From positions 1-24,062 of the forward strand of contig CAZQEC010000014.1 in NCBI GenBank assembly GCA_964591565.1: a DNA stretch of 24,062 nucleotides. Reading direction: 5' to 3'. The position numbers and the translations under genes were made by a program. Each line of letters opens with the position of its first letter. Position 1 is the first letter of the stretch. Shown here piece after piece: positions 7,787 through 14,327 of the stretch. The stretch comes from CAZQEC01 sp964591565. Its GTDB lineage: Bacteria; Patescibacteriota; UBA1384; CAJBMM01. The notes beneath the pieces are model-generated. The model was not told where the DNA came from, ran no database searches, and saw nothing but the letters and a program-made list of their open reading frames with translations.

Positions 7787-8860
7787 ATGGAAAATTATCC
7801 TGTTTCGCGCATGAAAATAGACATTTCAATGGCCGCTATTTTAAAGATATTGGCGGTTATTCTTGGTTTACTTTTCATCGTCAAAATTAAAGATATTCTC
7901 TTATTATTATTTGTTGTGCTTATTTTAGTGACCGCTCTTTCACCAATAGTCGATCGTTTAGTCAAGCACCTTGGTATTCCGCGCTGGATGGCGGTTAGCA
8001 TAATTTTTGGTGGAGTTGGGGTAGTAATGCTAATTATGATATGGCTTATTTTGCCGTTAATGGTTTCGCAAATTATTGATTTGTTAAATCAACCCCAAAT
8101 ACAGTCACTAGTTGGCGGCACTGAATCACACACATTTATTCAGGATTTACAATCCTTGTCCGATAAAATTCCGGGCATTACTCAAGGTGGATCCGGCGTG
8201 GTTTCATTCTTTTCCACCATTCTTGGCGGTATTGTATCTGTTTTTACCGTGGTTGTTTTGAGTTTATATTTGCTGTTGGAGGAAGATGGGATTAAAAAAT
8301 TCATACATAGTGTCTTACCCACCAAGCATAAACAGCAAATTGTGAACACGTTTCACAAAATTAGTTTAAAAATGGGCTCGTGGTTTCGTGGACAGTTGCT
8401 GCTTGGGCTAATTATTGGGCTCATTAGTATGGTCATTTTGCTTGCATTTGGTGTACCATTTTGGCTGACGCTGGCCATTTTTGCGGGATTGACCGAACTT
8501 ATTCCTTACGTTGGGCCGTTTATTGGTTTGGCGGCCGCGCTATTTGTGGCACTGACTAAAGATTCGTTTTGGGGTTTCAATACTGTCACTGTTGGCGTAG
8601 GAGTGACGGTCGGTTATTTATTGATACAACAGCTCGAAAGTCACTTTTTGGTACCGAAGGTGATGGAAAAATCGGTCGGGCTTTCGCCGGTGATTGTTAT
8701 TATCGCCATTTTAATTGGCGCCAAACTGTTTGGCTTGCTTGGCGTTGTTCTTTCAGTGCCTGCGGCGGCCGTGATTTCGGTGATAATAGACGAATGGCCA
8801 GCCATTCAAGCGGCCTATTTTGACTCGCGCGGCGAGTTCGTGCGTCCTAAAAAGGACTAA
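7787..8860 (+). CDS. AI-2E family (PerM/UPF0118) membrane permease
   Basis: A 357-residue polytopic protein with the layout of the AI-2E/PerM family. There is an N-terminal pair of membrane segments (about residues 17-55) and a third at 66-90, then a soluble stretch (about 95-140), followed by four or five further segments to about 340. The family-typical motif ELIPYVGPFIG is at about 238-248, and the conserved end LFGLLGVVLSVPAAAVI is present. Members export small molecules or ions; AI-2 export is shown for only a few, so no substrate should be assumed. The ATG follows a promoter by seven bases without a Shine-Dalgarno sequence; a second ATG at 7811 is possible. smpB begins two bases after the stop, so both are in one operon. 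Confidence 0.9.
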   Translation: MENYPVSRMKIDISMAAILKILAVILGLLFIVKIKDILLLLFVVLILVTALSPIVDRLVKHLGIPRWMAVSIIFGGVGVVMLIMIWLILPLMVSQIIDLLNQPQIQSLVGGTESHTFIQDLQSLSDKIPGITQGGSGVVSFFSTILGGIVSVFTVVVLSLYLLLEEDGIKKFIHSVLPTKHKQQIVNTFHKISLKMGSWFRGQLLLGLIIGLISMVILLAFGVPFWLTLAIFAGLTELIPYVGPFIGLAAALFVALTKDSFWGFNTVTVGVGVTVGYLLIQQLESHFLVPKVMEKSVGLSPVIVIIAILIGAKLFGLLGVVLSVPAAAVISVIIDEWPAIQAAYFDSRGEFVRPKKD

Positions 8861-8862
8861 TT

Positions 8863-9297
8863 ATGTCGCAACACGTTATCGCCGAAAATCGCAAAGCGCG
8901 GTTTGTATATCAATTTAGCGAATTTTTTGAAGCCGGCGTGGTGTTGACTGGTTTGGAGATCAAAGCCATTCGGGCTAAAAGAGTGGATCTTTCTGCATCT
9001 TATGCCAAGGTGATAGGATCCGAGGCGTGGTTGATAAATATGAATTTAAGCGATGGCAAAACACCTGACCCAACGCGTACGCGCAAACTTTTACTACACG
9101 CCCGAGAAATTGGGCGACTTATCGGTTTGTTAGAGCAAAAGGGCTTAACTTTAGTGCCGCTGAAGCTATATTTTAAGCGCGGTCGAGCGAAGATTGAGCT
9201 TGGCGTCGGTCGCGGGCGCAAAACGCACGATAAACGAGAACTAATTAAAAAACGGGATGAACAAAGGGAGCAGTTGCGGGGTGCGAGAGGTAAATAA
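8863..9297 (+). CDS. smpB: SsrA-binding protein SmpB
   Basis: A 144-residue SmpB, the tmRNA partner that brings tmRNA to stalled ribosomes in trans-translation. Family motifs are clear: the NRKARF start, EAGVVLTGLEIKAIR (about residues 27-41), the PTRTRKLLLH segment, TLVPLKLYFKRGRAKIELGVGRG (about 100-122), KTHDKRE, and a basic, flexible C-terminal tail. The start follows AAGGA by six bases and the permease stop by two bases. The tmRNA gene lies just downstream on the opposite strand, so the protein and its RNA partner are convergent neighbours, an arrangement that supports both calls. Confidence 0.97.
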   Translation: MSQHVIAENRKARFVYQFSEFFEAGVVLTGLEIKAIRAKRVDLSASYAKVIGSEAWLINMNLSDGKTPDPTRTRKLLLHAREIGRLIGLLEQKGLTLVPLKLYFKRGRAKIELGVGRGRKTHDKRELIKKRDEQREQLRGARGK

Positions 9298-9325
9298 ATG
9301 CGGTGTAGTTGCAGGTTTCAGGGTA

Positions 9326-9350
9326 CGAAAAAACGGGCATTTAACCCGTT
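9326..9350 (-). terminator. Rho-independent terminator of ssrA
   Basis: On the minus strand AACGGG (9350-9345), a seven-base loop and CCCGTT are followed by a run of Ts ending near 9326. It is placed eight bases after the CCA end of tmRNA. Confidence 0.85.
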
Positions 9351-9357
9351 AATTCGA

Positions 9358-9754
9358 TGGTGGAGCTGAGGGGAGTTGCACCCCTGTCCAAATTGGCCCG
9401 AATATTTTATCTACATGATTATTTTGTTCATACTTTTCTTTAGCGATGATTTCCATTGAACAAACAAGCAAAACCGTCACTGCACGTGCGCTTTATTGAA
9501 GACATTCATCACACGAGTCTAAATGTCCGACGCTTACAATATGACGCTTTTGTTCTAACGCAAGCGAAGTTAAAACAAAGCGGCTATTCGGTTTTTAGGC
9601 GAAAGCTGGCGCAAAGGAGTTCACGCGGAAAGCGCTGGCAACTTTGCTTAAGATGTTTTTGGCATCTAAGTTTTTTGCGTTGGTTTTACGAGTAACACGC
9701 TCCTCGTCATGCAAAACAAACAGTTATCCAATCTGTCGAAGCTAATACAGCCCC
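9358..9754 (-). ncRNA. ssrA: Transfer-messenger RNA (tmRNA), one-piece
   Basis: Read on the minus strand, the RNA begins GGGGCTGTATTAGCTTCGAC (9754 downward) and ends with the tRNA-like T arm and acceptor ending CTCCACCA (9358). The first and last parts pair as an alanine-tRNA-like acceptor. It is about 397 nt and not permuted. The resume codon is GCA at 9678-9676; the tag ORF runs to TAA at 9597-9595 and encodes 27 residues, starting AKNLDAKNIL and ending NSFAPAFA. The hydrophobic AFA end resembles degradation tags of other bacteria. tmRNA rescues stalled ribosomes and marks the unfinished protein for proteolysis. A plus-strand reading frame through this region is only the antisense of the RNA. 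Confidence 0.96.
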
Positions 9755-9831
9755 ATGTAATTAGTAAATTCAATTTTTAAAGTGCTCGCTCATCATAATA
9801 ACGGATAGATTCCTTAAGCGCAACTATTGAC

Positions 9832-9860
9832 ATTATACTCCTACAATGTCGCAATGTCAA
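9832..9860 (-). promoter_or_regulatory. Perfect sigma-70 promoter of ssrA
   Basis: On the minus strand TTGACA (9860-9855), exactly 17 bases, then TATAAT (9837-9832). The predicted start near 9825 leaves about 70 nt of 5' leader, to be removed by RNase P at 9754. The two boxes lie inside a 9-bp inverted repeat (ATTGACATT at 9826-9834, AATGTCAAT at 9853-9861). Confidence 0.85.
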
Positions 9861-9888
9861 TAATCCGTGAAACATTTAGCCATTTTGT

Positions 9889-9921
9889 TTGACTGTCATG
9901 TTAGAAAAGTATATATTCTAA
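9889..9921 (+). promoter_or_regulatory. Toxin-antitoxin promoter with overlapping operator
   Basis: TTGACT at 9889-9894 and TATATT at 9912-9917 have 17-base spacing and end eight bases before the ATG at 9925. An inverted repeat TTAGAA (9901-9906) and TTCTAA (9916-9921) overlaps the -10 box, the usual position for antitoxin autorepression. Confidence 0.65.
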
Positions 9922-9924
9922 CCA

Positions 9925-10104
9925 ATGGCTACCATAGAAATAAACAATAACATCAAAAAGTCTGCAAAAGAAATGCAAGCTCTCATTTTACGTTCTAAAA
10001 GGAAGTTGCACGAGATAGAGACTTTAATGAGTGTCTCGGAGATTGCTCGCGGCAAAGCCGAGAGATTTGATGATGTAGGGTCTTTACTAAAAAGTCTGAA
10101 ATAG
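9925..10104 (+). CDS. Small putative antitoxin
   Basis: A 59-residue protein starting MATIEINNNIKKSAKEMQ. It is short, charged and largely helical, with an acidic, Phe-containing C-terminal part (ERFDDVGSLLKSLK) of the kind antitoxins use to wrap a toxin. I do not recognise a specific antitoxin family from the sequence. The call rests on size and on the RelE/YafQ-like toxin gene that begins four bases after its stop. The promoter overlaps a palindrome suitable for autorepression, and the start codon lies eight bases after the -10 box, so translation is probably leaderless. Since the toxin is broken, the antitoxin may be a relic. Confidence 0.6.
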   Translation: MATIEINNNIKKSAKEMQALILRSKRKLHEIETLMSVSEIARGKAERFDDVGSLLKSLK

Positions 10105-10108
10105 AGCC

Positions 10109-10466
10109 ATGTACTCTTTGGTGGTTTCTAAACGCTTCAAGAACTTAAGGGTTTTTTTGAAGAAGCACGCCTCGCTTGAGGCGATTATGGTGTCGAGCTT
10201 AAGCGAGCACTAATGAGCCGTCAGGCGATTATTGACGCGAGTGATGAAATCACGAACGTCTAATGAGCCGTCAGGCGATTATAGAAGAACGTTTGGATTT
10301 GTTACAAAAAGACCCTGCAAACCCATTGCTGAAAACGCATGCCTTGAGTGGCAAGCTCAAAGGCACTTTTTCACTATCTATTAGCTATGAATACAGGTTA
10401 ACTTTTATGATCGTCAAAAACGAAATTTGGTTATTAGCCATTGGCACTCATGACGACGTATATTGA
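10109..10466 (+). pseudogene. RelE/YafQ-family toxin gene split by a repeat insertion
   Basis: Joining 10109-10188 to 10283-10466 gives one 87-residue frame that reads as a RelE/YafQ-type mRNA endonuclease: MYSLVVSKRFKNL start, KKHASLEAIIEERLDLL helix, HALSGKLKGTFSLSIS, YRLTF, and the C-terminal IGTHDDVY. The 94-base insert (10189-10282) consists of two GATTAT-bounded repeat units and shifts the frame. The present pieces are 10109-10213 (34 residues, ending in repeat-encoded residues), 10213-10263 (16 residues) and 10263-10466 (67 residues, starting MSRQAIIEER). Consecutive pieces overlap as TAATG, so terminating ribosomes might restart. The C-terminal piece keeps most of the presumed catalytic surface but lacks the first strand and helix, so an active toxin is unlikely. 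Confidence 0.8.
10183..10282 (+). repeat. Two tandem GATTAT-bounded double-hairpin repeat units
   Basis: Three GATTAT copies (10183-10188, 10227-10232, 10277-10282) bound units of 44 and 50 bases. Each has a first hairpin (for example GACG-CGA-GTGAT, loop GAA, ATCAC-GAA-CGTC in the second unit) and a second hairpin GA-GCC-GTCA-GGC-GA that ends in GATTAT. The host gene without the insert keeps one GATTAT, and the toxin frame then closes exactly. Units at 12213-12261, 15388-15438 and 15543-15593 belong to the same family. Confidence 0.85.
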
Positions 10467-10545
10467 TCAAGTATCAGCTTAATATCTAAAGGTAGCAGTG
10501 ATGCTGGTGTGGCGGTCATTTCGAGTAGCAAAATTCTCAAATAAG

Positions 10546-10554
10546 TGGTATAAG
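10546..10554 (+). promoter_or_regulatory. Extended -10 promoter (TGG TATAAG) of the paralog pair
   Basis: TGG followed by TATAAG at 10549-10554 fits an extended -10 element; no -35 box is clear. Start near 10561 would give a 64-base leader containing a small hairpin (AGACA 10587-10591, TGTCT 10599-10603). Confidence 0.4.
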
Positions 10555-10624
10555 TAAGTATCTGTACAGGTCGTTTTGGTGCTCTTAGACAATAAAACTG
10601 TCTCTCTTTGAAAGGGAGGTCAAT

Positions 10625-11053
10625 ATGAGTGTGATCGAGCAGATACACAACAAACTTTTTGTTGAGATGCATCTTGCGCGAGTGAGGTTGGTGGCCGAGA
10701 AGCATCACAGAGGTGAGTTGATAGCGAAGCAGATGATCGTTTCTATGCCGCAATGGTGGCAGATAATAGCCAGATTGCGCCGCGTGTGTATGTTGCGGCG
10801 TCTAGTTGTTGTCACGGCTCGTATTGAATGTCTCGAGATGTTGTGCTCGCAGTTCTACAGTGCATCTGAGTCATTATACACGCCGGATTACAAACCAGCT
10901 CTCGGTCTTGTGACTGCGACGATAGAGTATGAGCAACGATACGAGCACATACCGAAATATGAATGTCGCGCCAGAGAGAGATTGAGAGAGCTAAAGCAAT
11001 TGCTCGACACCCTGAATACGCTGTTGAGTACACAGGGTCAATCTCACAGCTAG
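10625..11053 (+). CDS. Unknown protein, first of two tandem paralogs (PxWWQ motif)
   Basis: I do not recognise this 142-residue protein. It is predicted mainly helical and soluble, with no signal peptide. It aligns without gaps to the product of the next gene over the first 92 residues, with about 26 identical positions including P42, WWQ 44-46, RIE 66-68, E82-S83, D88 and P91-A92. The two are therefore ancient tandem duplicates. A strong ribosome binding site (GGGAGGT) precedes the ATG, unlike most genes here. The gap to the next gene is 18 bases and a terminator follows that gene, so the pair is an operon. No catalytic motif is evident. Confidence 0.75.
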   Translation: MSVIEQIHNKLFVEMHLARVRLVAEKHHRGELIAKQMIVSMPQWWQIIARLRRVCMLRRLVVVTARIECLEMLCSQFYSASESLYTPDYKPALGLVTATIEYEQRYEHIPKYECRARERLRELKQLLDTLNTLLSTQGQSHS

Positions 11054-11071
11054 GTCAGAAGGAGAATCACC

Positions 11072-11509
11072 ATGGACGTGATTAAACGTGCAATTGAGTG
11101 GCTGGAACACGGCATACTCTATGCCGACGAAGCGATCCTCGAAGATGAATGGATACTCATTGAACATCGAGCCCCTTTGTTGATCGATTCGAAGCCAAAG
11201 TGGTGGCAGGTGCGGGCTGCGTACATTCGTAAGCGCGAGAAAATGACGTTGGTGCTGTTCCGCATACGGATTGAAACGCATAAGCGGTTTCGGGACGAAT
11301 GTAGTGACGCGATCGAATCGATAAAAAAGCTGGATTTTGAGCCAGCTAAGCGGATTTTCGATCGGGTCCTGAAAGACTATTTGCGCACTTGGAGTGTCGG
11401 AACTATTACGACCCCTGTCGCAGAGCATGAGATTATCAAGCTCATTCAGCTCCGGCATGACTTGGGGGTTGATAGCCAGTATCGCATCGTCACCGCCGAC
11501 CCGCCCTGA
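11072..11509 (+). CDS. Unknown protein, second of two tandem paralogs (PxWWQ motif)
   Basis: A 145-residue protein related to the preceding gene product: PKWWQ at 42-46, RIRIE at 64-68, IES at 81-83, D88 and PA at 91-92 fall at identical positions. It is helical, charged and without membrane segments. AAGGAG lies eight bases before the ATG. The stop codon sits inside the loop of the operon terminator hairpin. The conserved tryptophan pair suggests a shared fold or binding surface, perhaps a heteromer of the two proteins, but this is inference. No link to a known family is visible to me. Confidence 0.75.
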   Translation: MDVIKRAIEWLEHGILYADEAILEDEWILIEHRAPLLIDSKPKWWQVRAAYIRKREKMTLVLFRIRIETHKRFRDECSDAIESIKKLDFEPAKRIFDRVLKDYLRTWSVGTITTPVAEHEIIKLIQLRHDLGVDSQYRIVTADPP

Positions 11510-11530
11510 AGTTCAGAGCGGGTCAAACTT
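11498..11530 (+). terminator. Terminator of the paralog pair
   Basis: GACCCGC (11498-11504) pairs perfectly with GCGGGTC (11518-11524), and CTGAA/TTCAG can extend the stem inside. AAACTTTT follows. The stop codon of the second paralog lies within the hairpin. Confidence 0.75.
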
Positions 11531-11544
11531 TTGCCAAAGTTAGA

Positions 11545-11573
11545 TGGACAATACTAGCATTTGGTGTTAAAAT
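11545..11573 (+). promoter_or_regulatory. Promoter of the small membrane protein gene
   Basis: TGGACA at 11545-11550, a 17-base spacer and TAAAAT at 11568-11573, preceded by the TGT extension. The predicted start near 11580 gives a leader of about 48 bases. Confidence 0.6.
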
Positions 11574-11627
11574 TATGCCGATGTTGATGGTGCCTTAACA
11601 ATCTTAAAAAAACAGGGGGTGATATAA

Positions 11628-12092
11628 GTGGACTCGGAGATATTTGTTGCCGTTAAGATCATGCTAAAAACATGCATCGGGTGCATACTGTTATACCAGT
11701 GCCCCAGCATTCTGATGAGGTATCGACTGAGGCGGCTTTATTGGCACATACTTTCAAATATGACGTTCGAGGGCAGTGATGGAATACGTAGTATGAGGCG
11801 CTTTGGTTTCAGTGGGCCCACCGTGTGGTATGAACGATACAATGATAATAAAAAGTGGACAATTTGGTACCCGCAACATGACGGATATCATTATTGTCAC
11901 CGAGAAGAGATTATAAGCAGACTCTCGGAGTTCGGGTGGCACAGTCAATTTGAAGGGCTAAATGAGGTAAGTGAAGGTCTGGAAGCGCGTTTGAAAACAT
12001 GTCGCTTTTGGATCGTGTCACTCACCTTTTGGAATCTGGTGTTTGGTATTATCCAAGCGGGATATCATGTCGTACTCAGCTTTATGCAATAA
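11628..12092 (+). CDS. Small protein with hydrophobic ends, unknown function
   Basis: I do not recognise this 154-residue protein. It has a hydrophobic segment near the N-terminus (about residues 5-27) and another at the C-terminus (about 125-150), with a soluble, aromatic-rich middle (FGFSGPTVWYERYNDNKKW, then WYPQHDGYHYCHREEI). Both ends are probably membrane-embedded with the middle on one side. The start is GTG with AGGGGGT eight bases upstream. The gene has its own promoter and terminator and is thus an independent unit. Its neighbours, unknown paralogs and a TetR regulator on the other strand, do not reveal its role. Confidence 0.65.
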   Translation: MDSEIFVAVKIMLKTCIGCILLYQCPSILMRYRLRRLYWHILSNMTFEGSDGIRSMRRFGFSGPTVWYERYNDNKKWTIWYPQHDGYHYCHREEIISRLSEFGWHSQFEGLNEVSEGLEARLKTCRFWIVSLTFWNLVFGIIQAGYHVVLSFMQ

Positions 12093-12108
12093 TGATCACA
12101 CTTGCGTT

Positions 12109-12140
12109 CCGGAGTAATAAACTGCTCCGGCTAATTTTTT
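12109..12140 (+). terminator. Rho-independent terminator
   Basis: CCGGAG (12109-12114) pairs with CTCCGG (12125-12130), followed by CTAA and six Ts to 12140. It ends the unit of the small membrane protein. Confidence 0.85.
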
Positions 12141-12188
12141 GTCCAATTTTTATGCAACCCACTAAATATTAATAACTCGGGAGATTCG

Positions 12189-12261
12189 ATAATCTATTAC
12201 CGTACGGATGTAGATTATGGTTCGAGGTTAAGAGAGAACCAATGAGCCGTCAGGCGATTAT
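12189..12261 (+). repeat. GATTAT-bounded double-hairpin repeat with adjoining palindrome
   Basis: One family unit runs between GATTAT at 12213-12218 and GATTAT at 12256-12261 (43 bases). The first hairpin is GGTTC-GA ... GA-GAACC; the second is GA-GCC-GTCA-GGC-GA, identical to that in the toxin gene. Immediately left, ATAATCTA (12189-12196) pairs with TAGATTAT (12211-12218) around CCGTACGG, a second palindrome sharing the boundary. The repeat lies seven bases past the TetR stop codon, between convergent genes. Confidence 0.8.
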
Positions 12262-12267
12262 CGCATC

Positions 12268-12831
12268 TTAAGTTAAAATGAAGTCAGATAATAAACGCGT
12301 GACTGTATTTAGGGGTAAAGTCGATTTTTCAGTGCGACAGTCCATTTCGGCGCCGAGTATGGTCTGTAACATCAAAAAAGCGGTAGAGGAAGCATCTAAT
12401 TTTGGCGAAATAACGCCGACTTTTTGACCATCGGCGATACAGTTTTGCATATTTTGGCGATGTTTGATCACGAAATGCTGATATATTGTAGTGGCTTCAT
12501 TTGGTACAATCTCACTGGCTAGTAGCCAGCACGGATTTCCGCAACAATCGTTATCTTTTTGAAAGCCGATCAGGCGATTAAAATATTGCTCAAGCCGATT
12601 GCGCGGTAATAATTTTGCGTTATTCAAGCTAATTTCATCTAATTTCAAAAACGCGTTTATCCAATAAGTCAAAACATCTAGGCCGAGCATTTCCTTACTT
12701 TGATAATGATAGTAAAAGTTGCTTTTCGAGATGCCTGTCGTTTCAATTAATTTGTCCAGACTGACAGACAAATAACCATCTTGGCTCATTAATAAGGCCG
12801 AATATTCAACTAATTTATCCTTATTATTCAC
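12268..12831 (-). CDS. TetR/AcrR-family transcriptional repressor
   Basis: A 187-residue regulator. The N-terminal TetR helix-turn-helix is clear: KDKLVEYSALLMSQDGYLSVSLDKLIETTGISKSNFYYHYQSKEML in pieces at about residues 4-50, where SKSNFYYHYQSKE is the recognition helix region. The C-terminal ligand domain includes a CCGNPCWLL segment similar to TetR members with a GNPCLLGN-like motif. I chose the GTG at 12831-12829 because AGGA lies eight bases upstream and because a longer frame back to 12942 adds a stretch not expected in the family. A palindrome at 12845-12861 just upstream suggests autorepression and possibly control of the divergent gene at 12971. The ligand is unknown. Confidence 0.88.
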   Translation of the reverse strand: MNNKDKLVEYSALLMSQDGYLSVSLDKLIETTGISKSNFYYHYQSKEMLGLDVLTYWINAFLKLDEISLNNAKLLPRNRLEQYFNRLIGFQKDNDCCGNPCWLLASEIVPNEATTIYQHFVIKHRQNMQNCIADGQKVGVISPKLDASSTAFLMLQTILGAEMDCRTEKSTLPLNTVTRLLSDFILT

Positions 12832-12844
12832 GATATATATCCTA

Positions 12845-12861
12845 AAATAGTAGTACTGTTT
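12845..12861. promoter_or_regulatory. Palindromic operator candidate for the TetR regulator
   Basis: AAATAGTA, G, TACTGTTT form a 17-bp palindrome with one mismatch, 14 bases before the GTG start of the TetR gene. A TTGACA lies further upstream on the minus strand (12896-12891). Size and place fit a TetR operator. Confidence 0.5.
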
Positions 12862-12970
12862 AGTTCTAATGTGCTCGAGAGTAAGCAAAATGTCAAGTCT
12901 GTTTTTTACAAACTTGCACAATCTCACTGAACTATGAGACAATAATGTTAATAATAAATTGGAGGATTAC

Positions 12971-13294
12971 TTGAATCAATCATCGCATAGCACAGTGTGG
13001 TGGTGGGTATTTGGCGCGATCGTGATTATATCATCGGGCGTTGGGGCCTATATTTACGCTTCAAAAGGCGCTGTATCACCCGCGCCGGTTGCCACAACCT
13101 CTGGCACCTCACCCTCGTCTACTAACACATCAAACACCCCAAAACAAACTACTACCACTACAGATAAAACAGCCATTACGTCGTCTGAGCTTGAATTAAG
13201 CGCGACCGACGTTTCAACTAGTTTAACGAGTCTTGATAGTAATTTATCAGATCTCGACAGCGTTGAAACAACTGAGGAAGCGCCCAGCTTATAA
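12971..13294 (+). CDS. Single-pass membrane protein with Ser/Thr-rich outer domain
   Basis: A 107-residue protein. After a short polar start, TVWWWVFGAIVIISSGVGAY (about residues 8-27) is one membrane segment, followed by a Ser/Thr/Pro-rich, low-complexity, probably unfolded outer part with an acidic end. I place the start at TTG 12971 because GGAGG (12961-12965) lies five bases upstream; an earlier in-frame TTG at 12959 would overlap that site. It is 37 bases before the secreted helical protein gene and probably shares its mRNA. No enzymatic motif is seen. It may be an envelope linker. Confidence 0.7.
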   Translation: MNQSSHSTVWWWVFGAIVIISSGVGAYIYASKGAVSPAPVATTSGTSPSSTNTSNTPKQTTTTTDKTAITSSELELSATDVSTSLTSLDSNLSDLDSVETTEEAPSL

Positions 13295-13331
13295 TTTATC
13301 TAATCACCCATTATTAATTTAAGGATTTCTA

Positions 13332-14291
13332 ATGCAAAATATTAAATCAACCCATTCGACTCCACGGTCTAAAAGCTCGGGTATGCTCAGGGTTGATACT
13401 GAGCGGCGTTTTTTACCCCGATTTAAAAATCGTGGTTTAGCGCCGTCGAACGTATCAATATCATTCGCAATACTAACGTTATGTTTATCGCTCGGTTTAT
13501 TGTCCACACCAAACGTATTAGCCGCGCCGTCCACTACCGCGTCGTCTAACGCGACCGATGCCACAGATTTGACCGTTAAGAAAAAAGCGGCTGATGAGGC
13601 GCTGGCAACCTATAAGGCCGCCAAACAAGCCGACAAATTAGCTAAATTACAGACCCTGGGGGCGAAATTAATTGATCATCGAATCGCCAGTTTAAATAAC
13701 ATCACTAGTAATTTGACAAAACACAAGTTAACTTCTGAAAATAGCGCTGTCGTGAAAGCGCTGATTCAAACCAACATTGACGGACTTGATGCGCTTAAGG
13801 TTAAAATAGCGGCTGACACAACGGTGGAAACTGCCAAAGCGGACGTAAAAAGTATTTACGATAAATATCACGTTTACGCCGTATTATTGCCCAAAATTCA
13901 TCTCACAATTGCACAATATCAAGTTGATGCAAGTATCGCTAAATTGTCGGATATACAAACGCGTATGCAAAAAACTATTGATGCCAAAAATAGTACCGCA
14001 GACGCCGCCACGCTGACTAGCGCGCTAACTGATTTAAAAAATCAATTAGCAGATGCATCCGCCGATTCAGCACTGGCCAAACAAGAGATCGCCAAAATGA
14101 TTCAAACCGACACCGCTGTATCGAAAACCGCCGCCACTGCGGCGCGGGGATATATAACGAGCGCGCGCGCTAGTTTAGTGGCTATTCGCGGTGATCTATT
14201 AGCGTTCAAGGGCGGTTTAGCGATCACCACAAAAGTCAATGACAAGGCAACTACTTCCGCGTCGACCGGTACTAGCACAACAAATAAATAG
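13332..14291 (+). CDS. Secreted helical (coiled-coil) protein with repeat-encoded N-terminus
   Basis: A 319-residue protein. Residues 6-42 (STHSTPRSKS ... LAPSNVS) come from a 114-bp repeat whose inverted copy starts the convergent gene at 14678. Only after this basic stretch does a signal-peptide-like segment appear (ISFAILTLCLSLGLLSTPNVLA, about residues 43-64 in pieces), so the repeat has probably been added to an older signal peptide. The mature part is rich in Ala, Lys, Thr and Asp with long amphipathic helices (about 75-150 and 170-300) and is probably coiled-coil. AAGGA lies seven bases before the ATG. The preceding membrane protein is probably co-expressed; the ECF sigma factor nearby may control the unit. 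Function unknown. Confidence 0.75.
   Translation: MQNIKSTHSTPRSKSSGMLRVDTERRFLPRFKNRGLAPSNVSISFAILTLCLSLGLLSTPNVLAAPSTTASSNATDATDLTVKKKAADEALATYKAAKQADKLAKLQTLGAKLIDHRIASLNNITSNLTKHKLTSENSAVVKALIQTNIDGLDALKVKIAADTTVETAKADVKSIYDKYHVYAVLLPKIHLTIAQYQVDASIAKLSDIQTRMQKTIDAKNSTADAATLTSALTDLKNQLADASADSALAKQEIAKMIQTDTAVSKTAATAARGYITSARASLVAIRGDLLAFKGGLAITTKVNDKATTSASTGTSTTNK
13345..13458 (+). repeat. 114-bp inverted repeat, left copy
   Basis: Matches the reverse complement of 14552-14665 at 108 of 114 positions with no gaps. It contains internal hairpins (GCTCAG/CTGAGC; CGATT-TAAA-AATCG; CGGCG/CGCCG). It is translated in frame in both genes as a basic segment of about 38 residues. Confidence 0.92.
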
Positions 14292-14327
14292 TGTAATATA
14301 CATTATGCCTGTGTATGTATCTGTATT

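Noticed and set aside
9456..9695. Plus-strand open frame of 79 codons
   Set aside because: It is the antisense of tmRNA, whose both ends, tag frame, promoter and terminator are recognisable on the minus strand.
9358..12092. Genomic island integrated at ssrA
   Set aside because: Islands at tmRNA genes lie beyond the 3' end and leave a duplicated 3' segment; here the accessory genes are on the 5' side, and I found no second copy of the tmRNA end and no integrase.
12560..12585. CCGATCAGGCGATTAA in the TetR gene, resembling the end of the GATTAT repeat
   Set aside because: It encodes a normal part of the protein, lacks the first hairpin and both GATTAT boundaries, and is probably chance similarity.
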